Shown: positions 5,655-14,684, counted from the first letter of the stretch. The stretch is DNA of 29,938 bases from Cytophagales bacterium UBA2561 (GCA_002340355.1 DDLX01000035.1:1-29938), one strand, 5' to 3'. Notes: generated by a model not told the origin, from the sequence alone. Made by a program: numbers and translations.

Positions 5655-8102
5655 TTAGTGCCAAATTTCTTCTGCAATGGCTTCTAATTCACGGACTTTG
5701 ATGAATTCAGATTTTTGAATAATATTTGGGCTTTGAATTTTTTTATGGTCTAAAGCTTTGTTAATTTTAGGTTTCATCTCTTTAGTATGTCGGTATTTTT
5801 CAGGACAGTTATCGAATGCTTCTTCTGCTATATCACGATTGCCTCCAAGTTTTTTGCTCAAATTTGCAATACTTTTTTCTCTAACTGTTTGCGTAACCTC
5901 CTGAATAATTTTTTCTACTTCTTCTATCGGAATTTTAGGATAAAGATTGTGAATGTGTTTGGCATTGATAAAATACCCTTCAATGTCATTGTATTCTGTG
6001 ATAAAAACATATAACTTAGCAAGTTTATTATTATTCTTATATTTTTCTAACTCAGCTTTTCGTTTTCCAAATTCCCCGTCACTATCTTGATGAATAATGA
6101 CTTTCTGAATATGCTCATACTTTCTTGCCATTTCTGCCATGCCAAGTGCTATATCTACCTTAGCACAAGTCCTATAGGATATAATTTCGGTTTCCTCCAT
6201 ATTGAATCCAGAAGCCTCAAGAAGTAATTCGAACATTTTAGTATCTGTGTCTTCAGTGGCTACAATGCACCTCTTTTGATGTTGTTTTATAACATTGACG
6301 AATATTTTTTTATCGGTCAAAGTCGTTGCTTCATCATAAAATCCTTTCCAGTATTTTTCATAATCTTCCTCAATGTCGCCATTTTCACCAATTGGAATAC
6401 GTTGAATCAGCTCATTATTTTCGGCAGTATCAATTTTATTAAAATAATAGATTTTGACATCCTCATGTGTAAGTTTCTGTTTAGCAATTAAATACTGAAG
6501 ATTACGCATCAAATATTCTGAATGGGTTTCCAGCATTACTTGCACTCCTTTTTGGGAAGTTTCGAAAAACATTTCTGCCAACCTTGACTGAAACTTTGGA
6601 TGCAAATTCGTTTCAGGTTCTTCAATACTGATAATTTCACCTTCTTGTACAGTGGCACAGACCAAAATAATTGGTATCAATTGCGAAATTCCAAAACCCA
6701 TATCTGCCAAATTTCGCATCTTTTCTGTTTCTCTATCTACTAACCAAATACGGAATGTACCTCCCGCATCTTCTACGTTAGAGATACTTAGATAATCATA
6801 ACCAACCTCAAATTCTTTAAACCATTTTCTGATAAAATTCTCACCCTTTTCATCTATTCTCCAAAATCGGCGGATAGCTTTTTGGTAATTTTCTTCTAAT
6901 TCTTGGAGGGCAAAAATTCGTCTTTGTTCGGCTCGAAAAGCAGGTAAATGGGTAATGCGTTGGTGATAAAAATGAAGTAATCCGTTAAATTTGCTTGCAA
7001 GAAAAGGAGAGATTTCATCTATTTTTTCGGAACTCTCACCCTCTAAACTTTGCAGATATGAATATATTCTATCTATAAACTCGTCTTCTTTTTGTTCCTC
7101 GTCTTTTTGTCCTAGCTCCTCTTCTTTCATATCAAACTCTTTGTTTATTTTTTCAATTTCAGCGTCTTTTTTCTCTCTTAATTTTTGTACTGTAACCTGT
7201 TTTTTCTTCTCTTCTATTTGTGAAAGGTCATCTTCTAATTTATCTCCTTTTTGTTCTAATTCATTTCTTTTTTGTTCTAATTCTGAAATCAAATCTTCTT
7301 CTTTAGCTTCCAAAAGCTGTTTTTTTACATTTTCAATTTCCTTACTATTCTCTAAAACCTGATTATTTAAGCATTTAATTATCTCAGTCGTCTCCTGAAT
7401 ATCTTTTTCAATGTCTTGTTTTTCCTTATCGTCAAGTGTTACTTCTACTTCACTTATTTTTTTCTTGCGTTCCTTTCGTAGTTTTTCTTCAGCATCATTA
7501 TCATTAAAGTCTATTATTTCCTGTAACTTATCTCCTAGGTCTTCTACAATTTCTTTTTCTAAATTACGAACATATTGAGTTATCACCTCTTCCCATACAA
7601 CACTTTCATCCATTGATTCAATTTCTTGTTTGATTCCAAATTCAAACCAAATCATATCAAGTTCTTTTACATCATAGGTGTTATCTCTTTTTTTAGTTAC
7701 TCCTGTCTTCATGATTTCAACAATAACTTTTCCATTATCCTGAAAGATAAACCGCCTCAAAATCCCTTCTTTTTGATTTTCATCACCCTCAAATTCATAG
7801 GTTAATGAAATTCCATCGCCAAAGAAGAGCGTAAACGCTAATTCGTCTTTTTCAGGATCATTTTGTACTGATTTGAAAGAACCTAATTTATGGTCTCTAT
7901 CTGTGAAATCTAATTTCAAGAGCTGATATCGCTCCCAATTATCCTGTAAAAGTAATAGAGCTTTGAAAAACGAACTTTTCCCCGAACTATTTGCACCCGT
8001 GATAAGATTAATATAACTTAAATCAATTCGGTTATCTTCCTGATTTTCAGTGAATGGAAATACTCGGAAATTGCTGATTTTAATTCCTGTCAGTTTCATC
8101 AT
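5655..8102 (-). CDS. AAA/ABC-type ATPase fused to TOPRIM (DUF4435-like) domain
   Basis: 815 residues. The N-terminal half is an SMC/RecF-type ATPase head: Walker A GANSSGKSS (36-44), a charged coiled coil at about 205-340, an ABC-like signature region ADMGFGISQL (466-475), Walker B ISIEEPETNLHP (491-502) and LETHSEY (524-530). The C-terminal part looks like a TOPRIM domain of the OLD/DUF4435 type: VATEDTD (615-621), IIHQDSDGE (669-677, with the D-x-D pair) and EYNDIEGYF (703-711). This ATPase + DUF4435 combination resembles AriA and AriB of the PARIS defence system in one chain; AriB-type TOPRIM proteins cut nucleic acid. The gene starts 1 nt after csm5 and 27 nt before csx1, so it belongs to the CRISPR operon. 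OLD-family nuclease is the main alternative name. How it is triggered is unknown; it has no visible CARF or SAVED domain. Confidence 0.8.
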   Translation of the reverse strand: MMKLTGIKISNFRVFPFTENQEDNRIDLSYINLITGANSSGKSSFFKALLLLQDNWERYQLLKLDFTDRDHKLGSFKSVQNDPEKDELAFTLFFGDGISLTYEFEGDENQKEGILRRFIFQDNGKVIVEIMKTGVTKKRDNTYDVKELDMIWFEFGIKQEIESMDESVVWEEVITQYVRNLEKEIVEDLGDKLQEIIDFNDNDAEEKLRKERKKKISEVEVTLDDKEKQDIEKDIQETTEIIKCLNNQVLENSKEIENVKKQLLEAKEEDLISELEQKRNELEQKGDKLEDDLSQIEEKKKQVTVQKLREKKDAEIEKINKEFDMKEEELGQKDEEQKEDEFIDRIYSYLQSLEGESSEKIDEISPFLASKFNGLLHFYHQRITHLPAFRAEQRRIFALQELEENYQKAIRRFWRIDEKGENFIRKWFKEFEVGYDYLSISNVEDAGGTFRIWLVDRETEKMRNLADMGFGISQLIPIILVCATVQEGEIISIEEPETNLHPKFQSRLAEMFFETSQKGVQVMLETHSEYLMRNLQYLIAKQKLTHEDVKIYYFNKIDTAENNELIQRIPIGENGDIEEDYEKYWKGFYDEATTLTDKKIFVNVIKQHQKRCIVATEDTDTKMFELLLEASGFNMEETEIISYRTCAKVDIALGMAEMARKYEHIQKVIIHQDSDGEFGKRKAELEKYKNNNKLAKLYVFITEYNDIEGYFINAKHIHNLYPKIPIEEVEKIIQEVTQTVREKSIANLSKKLGGNRDIAEEAFDNCPEKYRHTKEMKPKINKALDHKKIQSPNIIQKSEFIKVRELEAIAEEIWH

Positions 8103-8103
8103 T

Positions 8104-9243
8104 TTATTTTATGTTTAGCCAAGTCAATTTGACAAACCCCAAAGGCATTCCTTGCTCAAGGGCTTTACGAGATTTTGGAAAAGGAACATCTTTCGAATAT
8201 CTTTTTCTACGGACTTGTGATTTAATATTTTCCCAAGTTCTTGAATCCAGAAGGTCTTTTGTCCAACGTCCCGTAATAAAATCCCATCCCGAACCAGCAC
8301 CGACTCGCAACAGGCAACTTTTAGAAGTATCAAATCCATCTGCCAATTGGTAGAGTTCATCCAGTTTATCCTGATAGTCATGAATAAACTCATGCAGATG
8401 AGTGTTTTCTTCTTGGTCATCCCAAAATTCAAACTCCTTATCCAACAAAGCCAAGGTGTACTCATTGATAATTTCAAATAACTTTTTGGGATGTAATAAA
8501 TCCGTACGTCTCAGATTTCTTTGATTATTTTCAATTTGTTTTTGAGGAATTTGTATCCTGCCTGTGGTAGTTTGCAAATTGATACATTCCAAAAATGTGC
8601 TGACAGGTTGTTTAATATTCCACGAATTGCCATATAGATTAACGGTTTGGGTTTTACGCAAAATTGTTTTCTCCTCATCTGTATCAAAATCAGATATTTG
8701 TAACATTCGAAATAAATCCTCACTGGGATCTCGACCCAAATAATGACGTTGAATATCACTATCAGCGTAAGAAAGTTTTCGTCCTCGTCTTCTCCCTAAA
8801 TTATCTTCTCTCCGAAAAAACTCTCGTTGGTCATTTTGGTCATTCATCATTAAATACTTCAAAATTGCTGTCCGAATGCTTCCTTTAATCGAAGAACCTG
8901 CCAAAATCGGCGTACCTAGTCCCGTCCGTAAAAGGGGCTTAATTTCATTTCCAATTTTACGAGAATAATCAAAGGTCAGATAAGCTAACTCTTCAATATC
9001 CACGTATTGAGAAATAAAATCTAGTAACCCCTCAATACGCTGACTTCCTATTCTTGCCGAATAACCTGCTAAAGCCTGCTCCCCTCCTTCCACTAAAATT
9101 TCACGAAAGATATCATCTTGCCTTACCACATAAACCGTATCGCCCTCATGAAAAAAGTCCAGATTCTTTTGCCATGTTTCTTCTCTACTCGTTCCGATAT
9201 GGACGGGGGTTAAAATCTCCAATTTGATGTTATGATGGCTCAT
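8104..9243 (-). CDS. csm5: Type III-A RAMP protein Csm5 (Cas7-like)
   Basis: 379 residues with the RAMP start KLEILTPVHIGTS (7-19) and the conserved segment GTPILAGSSIKGSIRTAIL (110-128), typical of Csm5. It caps the 3'-side of the crRNA in the Csm complex and helps in crRNA maturation. It lies 3 nt after csm4 and 1 nt before the ATPase-TOPRIM gene, in the usual csm3-csm4-csm5 order. Length is normal for the family. Confidence 0.9.
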   Translation of the reverse strand: MSHHNIKLEILTPVHIGTSREETWQKNLDFFHEGDTVYVVRQDDIFREILVEGGEQALAGYSARIGSQRIEGLLDFISQYVDIEELAYLTFDYSRKIGNEIKPLLRTGLGTPILAGSSIKGSIRTAILKYLMMNDQNDQREFFRREDNLGRRRGRKLSYADSDIQRHYLGRDPSEDLFRMLQISDFDTDEEKTILRKTQTVNLYGNSWNIKQPVSTFLECINLQTTTGRIQIPQKQIENNQRNLRRTDLLHPKKLFEIINEYTLALLDKEFEFWDDQEENTHLHEFIHDYQDKLDELYQLADGFDTSKSCLLRVGAGSGWDFITGRWTKDLLDSRTWENIKSQVRRKRYSKDVPFPKSRKALEQGMPLGFVKLTWLNIK

Positions 9244-9246
9244 GAT

Positions 9247-10278
9247 TTAGTCAATTTTGATAGGAATAAACAAACTTTTCCCCACTCGATAAATGGGATG
9301 GTTTATTTCTTTAGGTGTATTTTCAGGTTTTAAATCCACAATTTTACCTTTCGAGTTTTCATCTGTTCGAAAAATTCCACCTTCTCGCAACATATAAATG
9401 GACTTTTTGCGATAGGTCAAATACGGCTCAGTTGTAATCCACCCCCCTCGTTTGAGGAGTTCGTATTTAGGAGTATCTCCTTGAAGCATATTTTCCAAAA
9501 CAATTTGATTCTCAGGACAAAATAGCGACAAATTGACGGCATAATCTGAGTCTTCGGTAGATAACTTTACTTCATCCATTTCCCACTCAAAAAGTCCATT
9601 TCCTACATGCCTATCTGTACCAATGCCTTCATCTTGGAGAAAATCTAAGGCACTTTCGACTTTGTCTTTAGCGATATCATCCTCAAATTTTATGAGGCAA
9701 AATAGTCCTGAATTTCCTTGAAAAGAGACCCGCTCAATGTAATAAATTTGAGTATTCTCATCCTTGTTTTTATCCTCTCTTTTAGGAATTCTTGGCACTT
9801 GATTTCGGGCGAAAACCTCACTTTCTTGAAGTTTCTTGGTATCAAAAGCCATTCTATCCGCAGTCTTCTCGAAATAAAATACACCTTCAATATTATCAGG
9901 ATTTGGACGAAATCCAGTTCCCTTCTTCAGAATTTCCTGAAAACTGGCATAATCCAAGTACTGAATTTTCTTGAAGGGTTTATTTTCCGCATAACTTTGA
10001 GGTAACATTGTACCTAAAGGTTTCGGAAAAAAATACGTCACTGAACTAGCCGTATCAGGTTGATAAAATGGGAATAAACTTGATAAGGTAAAACCCAATT
10101 TTTCAGATTTTTTATCCAAATCTTTAGGAACTCCCAAACCCAAAACTGCCCATGCCGAAAGTATTGCCGAATACAAACTATCGGAATGCAATGTACTTTC
10201 CGAAGACGCATAATCCTGCCGTACTGTGCCGATATGCAAGGGAGTCCGAAAATGAAAACGTATCACTTTATAAGTCAT
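9247..10278 (-). CDS. csm4: Type III-A RAMP protein Csm4 (Cas5-like)
   Basis: 343 residues. The start VIRFHFRTPLHIGTVRQDY and the following TLHSDSLYSAILSAW are diagnostic of Csm4, and a glycine-rich RAMP loop DEGIGTDRHVGNGLF lies at 216-230. Csm4 binds the 5'-handle of the crRNA and contacts Cas10 in the effector complex. The gene is 14 nt after csm3 and 3 nt before csm5. Confidence 0.92.
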   Translation of the reverse strand: MTYKVIRFHFRTPLHIGTVRQDYASSESTLHSDSLYSAILSAWAVLGLGVPKDLDKKSEKLGFTLSSLFPFYQPDTASSVTYFFPKPLGTMLPQSYAENKPFKKIQYLDYASFQEILKKGTGFRPNPDNIEGVFYFEKTADRMAFDTKKLQESEVFARNQVPRIPKREDKNKDENTQIYYIERVSFQGNSGLFCLIKFEDDIAKDKVESALDFLQDEGIGTDRHVGNGLFEWEMDEVKLSTEDSDYAVNLSLFCPENQIVLENMLQGDTPKYELLKRGGWITTEPYLTYRKKSIYMLREGGIFRTDENSKGKIVDLKPENTPKEINHPIYRVGKSLFIPIKID

Positions 10279-10292
10279 CCGAACTGGGTAAT

Positions 10293-11030
10293 TTAAGGTT
10301 GAGAAAAAATTTCTTCTTTAAACTCAGTTAAACTTTTGCGAGTAACTTCTGAAGTTTTTTTAATAGCAATTTTACTATCCTCTAGCTGGTACTCTTTTTC
10401 AAATTTTTCCAAACGAATAAAGGAGATTTGTCCGTAGCCCCGTGTTCCACTTCCACCGAGATAATCGTTTTCAAGCAATTCCAAGCCGTCAAGAAAAGTT
10501 TTGACGTAATCGGTTTCTGAAAATGACGCACCTTCCCAAATATTCAGAATAAAATTAAGTTCAAACTCAGCACCTGCGGGAATCCGTTCTTGTTGGCGAG
10601 GATTGGAAGCTACCCCTTTAATTCTATCGATTGTATTCTCAAACTTAACTTCTGTGAATAAATTATCCGTAAACTTTGCCAGTTTGATTGCCCAATCCTG
10701 CGTTAAATAGGCATCCCGAACAATTATTTTTGAAGGCGTATTTGGTAATCCTTTTTGTCGATTTTCACTTCCACCAAATAGATTAGCTACAATTTTTCCA
10801 TTATTTTTGGAACTTCCATCCAGATTTTCGCCCCGTACTTGCTCCAATAAACACCGTACTTTACCCTTGATAGAACTCCCAGGAAGATACGGTTCTTTGG
10901 TATCCTTTCGTTTAATAATCGGATTATCCACCCCTCCAATTTCAACTGTTTCCTTGCTATCGCCAATATGCAATCCTGTCTCAAGCCGAATAATAGCAGT
11001 GATAAAAATTTTCTTGATGATTCTTTCCAT
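10293..11030 (-). CDS. csm3: Type III-A backbone RNase Csm3 (Cas7-like)
   Basis: 245 residues. It opens with a RAMP strand and LETGLHIGDS, then EIGGVDNPIIK, where Asp35 corresponds to the catalytic Asp that cuts target RNA in characterised Csm3 proteins. PYLPGSSIKGKVRCLLE (47-63) and the late GSGTRGYGQISF glycine-rich loop are typical. Several copies form the backbone of the complex and cut bound RNA every 6 nt. The active Asp is kept, so target RNA cleavage is expected. It lies 22 nt after csm2. Confidence 0.93.
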   Translation of the reverse strand: MERIIKKIFITAIIRLETGLHIGDSKETVEIGGVDNPIIKRKDTKEPYLPGSSIKGKVRCLLEQVRGENLDGSSKNNGKIVANLFGGSENRQKGLPNTPSKIIVRDAYLTQDWAIKLAKFTDNLFTEVKFENTIDRIKGVASNPRQQERIPAGAEFELNFILNIWEGASFSETDYVKTFLDGLELLENDYLGGSGTRGYGQISFIRLEKFEKEYQLEDSKIAIKKTSEVTRKSLTEFKEEIFSQP

Positions 11031-11052
11031 GATTTTTAGTAAATTTTAGGTG

Positions 11053-11538
11053 TTACTCCTTTCCTCCAAATGCCTTATGATAAGCCACAATTGCCTCAAC
11101 AAACTTGACAAAATTCGTGAAGTGTTCCTCTTTTCCCGAAGCATACACTTTATCAATTAACAGATTTAACACCTTCTCAAATTCGATAATCCGATTCTCT
11201 CGGCTCGATCTAAGAACTCGTGCTTTAGCATATGCTAATTTGGGTTTTAACATATAAAAATCCGACTGATGTGTTCCAAAACCTTGGGCTTGGATGCGTC
11301 GAATTTCGCCAAAAAAGTTTCGGAGCTGACTGGTTGTTAGCGACTTCCAACCTGCCCGAACACCTAAATATTTTCGGCTATCAGTCTGAGGGTCAATAAG
11401 ATGTTTTCCGAAGGCTTCTGCAAAATCAACCGCTTCCTTCGATAATCCAGTATCTGAAAGCATCCATTCAGGGTCTAGCTCCAAATATTCTCCAGATTTA
11501 TCTGCACCATTAAATTTATAAAGTGGTATTTTGACCAT
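11053..11538 (-). CDS. csm2: Type III-A small subunit Csm2 (Cas11-like)
   Basis: 161 residues, mostly helical. The core SLTTSQLRNFFGEIRRIQ followed by DFYMLKPKLAYAKAR matches the Csm2 pattern. Csm2 forms the inner filament that supports target RNA against the Csm3 backbone. The gene sits between cas10 (19 nt gap) and csm3 (22 nt gap), its standard place. Confidence 0.88.
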   Translation of the reverse strand: MVKIPLYKFNGADKSGEYLELDPEWMLSDTGLSKEAVDFAEAFGKHLIDPQTDSRKYLGVRAGWKSLTTSQLRNFFGEIRRIQAQGFGTHQSDFYMLKPKLAYAKARVLRSSRENRIIEFEKVLNLLIDKVYASGKEEHFTNFVKFVEAIVAYHKAFGGKE

Positions 11539-11557
11539 ATATCTTAATATGTTTAAT

Positions 11558-14164
11558 TTAATTCGATTTATTTTTCATGCGTAATTCTAATTCTGCCCAC
11601 CGACTGGCAAGACAAAGTATATCTATGGCTCTTTCGGATTTGATAGAGACATTGACGCAATTTTCTTCCCAATCGACTTTGAGACTAAAAACGTTCTTAT
11701 GATTTCCAAAAACATCTTTGAGAAATTCAAAGGACCTACGAGATTTCGGTTTACTGACTTTTTCCAAACGAGCAAATTGATAAGCAGAAAGCCATTTCCA
11801 ATCATGTAACCCTTTATTTTTAAGGTCTCGGAAATGAAAAATTTTATAGACTAAGGATTTCGAAAATTGGGTTTCAGGATTTTGCAGCCACTCCATCATA
11901 TAATTTTTGAGCTGATGAATTTGCTCGAATTCATCCCAACTGACCACTTCATCAAAAATACAAATGGCATTTTTCTTAGCAGAAATATAATTAGTTTTCT
12001 CCTCTCCGAATTTTTTGGCTTTTCCTTCAGCACTGCCTGCCATATCTGCACCTTTCGAGATAGGAAATTTTCCACCCATCATTGCTATACCTGCCGAAAG
12101 TGTTGGCTTGCCCCGCGTAAAAGCCTCAAAATCATTTCGGATTTCTTGGGCAAATTCCAAAATCATATCCCAACGCCCGATGGCAAAAACATCATCTCCA
12201 CCCGAATACAAAATATTGACCCATTCTTCGTATTTTTTCTGATTGCGAATCGTGTTCAAATAGCCCGCAAAGAAATTTTCAAGATGTGCCGAAACCATCG
12301 CATACGCAGGAAAATTTTGGAGATCATTTTTTTTCATCTCATCGGCAAATAATCCACCTAAGCCATCGACATCCATTCGTAAAATGCCCAACCGATGAAA
12401 CCCCGTACCTTTCTCTTTTTCTTGAGTAATACCCGTCAATTCCTCGTAGTCTTTCTCAACTTCTTCCATCCCCTTCCTCTTGAGTGCTTGCTGATTGCCA
12501 CCGTAAAACGTGAAGCCATAAGATGCATCCTGACCTTTCAAGGTATCCAAAAAATTAGTATCATTGATTTTACGAACTAAGGAACGGCGAATAGAATAGA
12601 AATTCCCTGTATCAAGATATTCATTTACAAAATCTTCATTATCCCTAACATACGAGAACATACCAAGATTAATAGGATTAATAGCATGCTTCTGAGCATT
12701 TTTGCTAAGCCTTTTTTGTCCATTATAGGTCACATAAAATGTGGTGTCTTTCAACTTTTTACCTAACTCCACTTGCTTTTTCACGTCCTCAGTAACCCAA
12801 ACATGAGGTTTCTCATCGTCTTGATGTGTAAGCGAATGTAATTCAGAATTCGCATCCTTAATCAAGTCTCCTGTTACAGCACAGACTTTTTTTCCTGTAT
12901 CTACTTGTTCACCAATTTCAGCCGTATCAAATCCATCTTCATCTTTTGACTCGAAAAAATCATCGAATTTTTTAAAAAATAAATTTTGATATTTTCGAAA
13001 TTTCTTCTGAGCTGTTTTATTTCCGAGTTCAACCCATAAATCCGCGATCAAAATGAGGTCTGCCTCCAATTCGCCAGAAAGAGCTTGAATTTTTGCGTTA
13101 TCTGCTTCAATAATTTTGTCAAGTTGTGTTCTCCCTGCATCAGATAATGGCTTGCCCAAATCATTACGTCTGTACTTCAACTTTTCCTTTATACGTTTAA
13201 TATTTTGTGTTAAAGACGCAATTTCTTGCTGTTTTTTGGTTAAAATTTTTGATTTGGTGTATTCAGTAACCATAACCTTGTTTTCCTTATCATACCCAAA
13301 TTCCACAAAATCCATCAAGACATAAAGTCGTTCCTTATTTTCCTCATACACTTTTCGTTCGACTTCTTTTTCTAGTTTTTCAATTGCATTCTTTACATTT
13401 TTCAGATTTGGTAAAAGTAAATACGCCTTTCCGCCACTGGCATAAATCGTGTGTCCGATACTGCTGGAAATGGAGGCTTTTTGATGAGTATCTTGGAGAA
13501 CCCGTTGAATCAAACTATCCATCAATAACTGCAAATAAAACGAACGCCCTTTCAGACTTTTAGAGGCTTTACTTGAGGCAATATTATAAATAAAACCCTG
13601 AATGCCAGAAATATCAATACACAACATCAGAAAAGGCAACTCTCTTTTTTCTGTCTTTTTTTGAACTTCAAAATCATGTAAACATTGAGCAAATGCCGAA
13701 CGTAATTTTAAAAACTCAAAAGCATTGATGTAATTCTGCGTTTGGTTAATAGGTACAAAACTCAAATACTTTTTGCAGAGAAAAAACAAGCTTTCTAATG
13801 AACCTTTTGGAATATTTTGATAGGCTTCCGTAAACTCATTTCGCAGTTTGGCAAGTGTACCCTTGGGAGCAATAGTAGGACAGAACATACCAGAGCCTAA
13901 ACCCAACGGTTTGAGGTCAAAAAAATGAAAGGATTTCTCTACATAAATTTGCTCAAAAATATTTCCCAAATAAGGAGTCCGTGCATCATCAGGCGGTTCC
14001 AAATGTCCGCCTAAAAAATCGGACACCATTTTCATCTCCACTTTATAAGCGGAGCCCCTTTCAAATTTATCCCCCAAATCAAAATCAGGGAAAATCACTT
14101 GAATACCCTCGGTGAGACTTTGAATATAAATCCTGCAATTCTGATTTTTATCTGTACCCATCAT
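11558..14164 (-). CDS. cas10: Cas10/Csm1, cyclase-type, without recognisable HD domain
   Basis: 868 residues, the large subunit of the type III-A complex. The first palm domain begins at CIDISGIQGFIYNIASSKAS (182-201). The second palm has LRMDVDGLGGLF (595-606) and the active-site loop YSGGDDVFAIG (653-663), so cyclic oligoadenylate synthesis is predicted. The N-terminal 170 residues show no HD-nuclease signature (no HDIGK-like motif); the only HD dipeptide, at 163-164, lies in a CLHDFE helix just before the palm. The usual linker zinc site is also weak: the region reads KVCAVTGDL (426-434) rather than CxxC. The gene is first in the operon, so loss of the DNase domain may be offset by the ATPase-TOPRIM protein downstream. 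Start at MMG gives two adjacent ATGs. Confidence 0.93.
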   Translation of the reverse strand: MMGTDKNQNCRIYIQSLTEGIQVIFPDFDLGDKFERGSAYKVEMKMVSDFLGGHLEPPDDARTPYLGNIFEQIYVEKSFHFFDLKPLGLGSGMFCPTIAPKGTLAKLRNEFTEAYQNIPKGSLESLFFLCKKYLSFVPINQTQNYINAFEFLKLRSAFAQCLHDFEVQKKTEKRELPFLMLCIDISGIQGFIYNIASSKASKSLKGRSFYLQLLMDSLIQRVLQDTHQKASISSSIGHTIYASGGKAYLLLPNLKNVKNAIEKLEKEVERKVYEENKERLYVLMDFVEFGYDKENKVMVTEYTKSKILTKKQQEIASLTQNIKRIKEKLKYRRNDLGKPLSDAGRTQLDKIIEADNAKIQALSGELEADLILIADLWVELGNKTAQKKFRKYQNLFFKKFDDFFESKDEDGFDTAEIGEQVDTGKKVCAVTGDLIKDANSELHSLTHQDDEKPHVWVTEDVKKQVELGKKLKDTTFYVTYNGQKRLSKNAQKHAINPINLGMFSYVRDNEDFVNEYLDTGNFYSIRRSLVRKINDTNFLDTLKGQDASYGFTFYGGNQQALKRKGMEEVEKDYEELTGITQEKEKGTGFHRLGILRMDVDGLGGLFADEMKKNDLQNFPAYAMVSAHLENFFAGYLNTIRNQKKYEEWVNILYSGGDDVFAIGRWDMILEFAQEIRNDFEAFTRGKPTLSAGIAMMGGKFPISKGADMAGSAEGKAKKFGEEKTNYISAKKNAICIFDEVVSWDEFEQIHQLKNYMMEWLQNPETQFSKSLVYKIFHFRDLKNKGLHDWKWLSAYQFARLEKVSKPKSRRSFEFLKDVFGNHKNVFSLKVDWEENCVNVSIKSERAIDILCLASRWAELELRMKNKSN

Positions 14165-14591
14165 GTTACATTATTGAGCGGTTATTTCAAGAATCTATAA
14201 AAAAAATAAGCCAAAAAATAGTTGATTGATAATCAGTATATTATGTTTTTTCATAGCGCAATTTTCAAATTTATCCATCAAAATTTGACATTTTTTTACC
14301 ACCAAAAATAATTCAAAACAAAAATCCTTGGCGACTACTGATTTTTTACTCCTGAAAGCTAACCATAAAAATTAAGACTTCAAAACATTTGCGCCAGTTT
14401 TCTTCATTTTTTGTACTCCAATATTTGCCACAAAAATCAAAAGGACATTTTGTCACTTTGATTTTTTGCGCCTCTTATATAAGAAAATAACAATATGATT
14501 ATATTTTCATGTTTTTAAAATTCATTTTTCCTTAAAAATTCTAAAGAAAAAGATTGTTCGTTCTTTCTCTAGTTTTATTTTTTTTGTGTTG
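14165..14591. other. AT-rich intergenic region upstream of cas10
   Basis: No gene is visible. The part near cas10 contains the candidate promoter and operator (14265-14288), TAGCGCAA at 14254, and TGATAATCA at 14227-14235. The part from about 14470 to 14590 is extremely AT-rich and directly adjoins the iterons, so it is a plausible DNA-unwinding element of the replication origin. Confidence 0.45.
14265..14288 (-). promoter_or_regulatory. Candidate cas operon promoter with overlapping palindrome
   Basis: On the minus strand TAAATTTG (14266-14273) fits the Bacteroidota -7 consensus, about 100 bases before the cas10 start. It overlaps an inverted repeat with arms TCAAATTT (14265-14272) and AAATTTGA (14281-14288), which could be an operator. 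No TTTG at the right distance upstream was seen, so the promoter call rests on the -7 element. Confidence 0.35.
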
Positions 14592-14684
14592 GAATGATTT
14601 AGACAAATTATTAGAATTAATTAGACACTTTTTTAGAATGATTTGGACACTTTTTACCGAAACCACTAGCGAATTAATTAGACA
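14592..14684 (+). repeat. Iteron cluster, probable plasmid replication origin
   Basis: Four direct repeats of the form GAATnATTnGACA begin at 14592, 14614, 14636 and 14671. The first three are exactly 22 bp apart, the classic iteron period of one unit per two helical turns; the fourth is 35 bp further on. Copies alternate between GAATGATTTAGACA-like and GAATTAATTAGACA. Looser GACA-containing traces continue to about 14840. The cluster lies just past the 3'-end of the Rep-like gene and beside a very AT-rich stretch. This is the arrangement of an iteron-controlled origin. Confidence 0.75.

Noticed and set aside
6991..7362. 123-codon plus-strand frame rich in Ser, Phe and Cys
   Set aside because: It is the antisense of the Glu/Lys-rich coiled coil of the ATPase-TOPRIM gene; such shadows are expected.
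11867..12352. 161-codon plus-strand frame
   Set aside because: It lies wholly inside cas10 on the other strand, and cas10 has clear family motifs there.
12030..13700. HD nuclease signature in Cas10 at residues 163-164
   Set aside because: CLHDFE is a single dipeptide in a helix right before the palm; the other metal-binding residues of an HD domain are missing.
14268..14277. DnaA box at TTATCCATC
   Set aside because: It differs from TTATCCACA at two positions and stands alone, so it is not enough to call.
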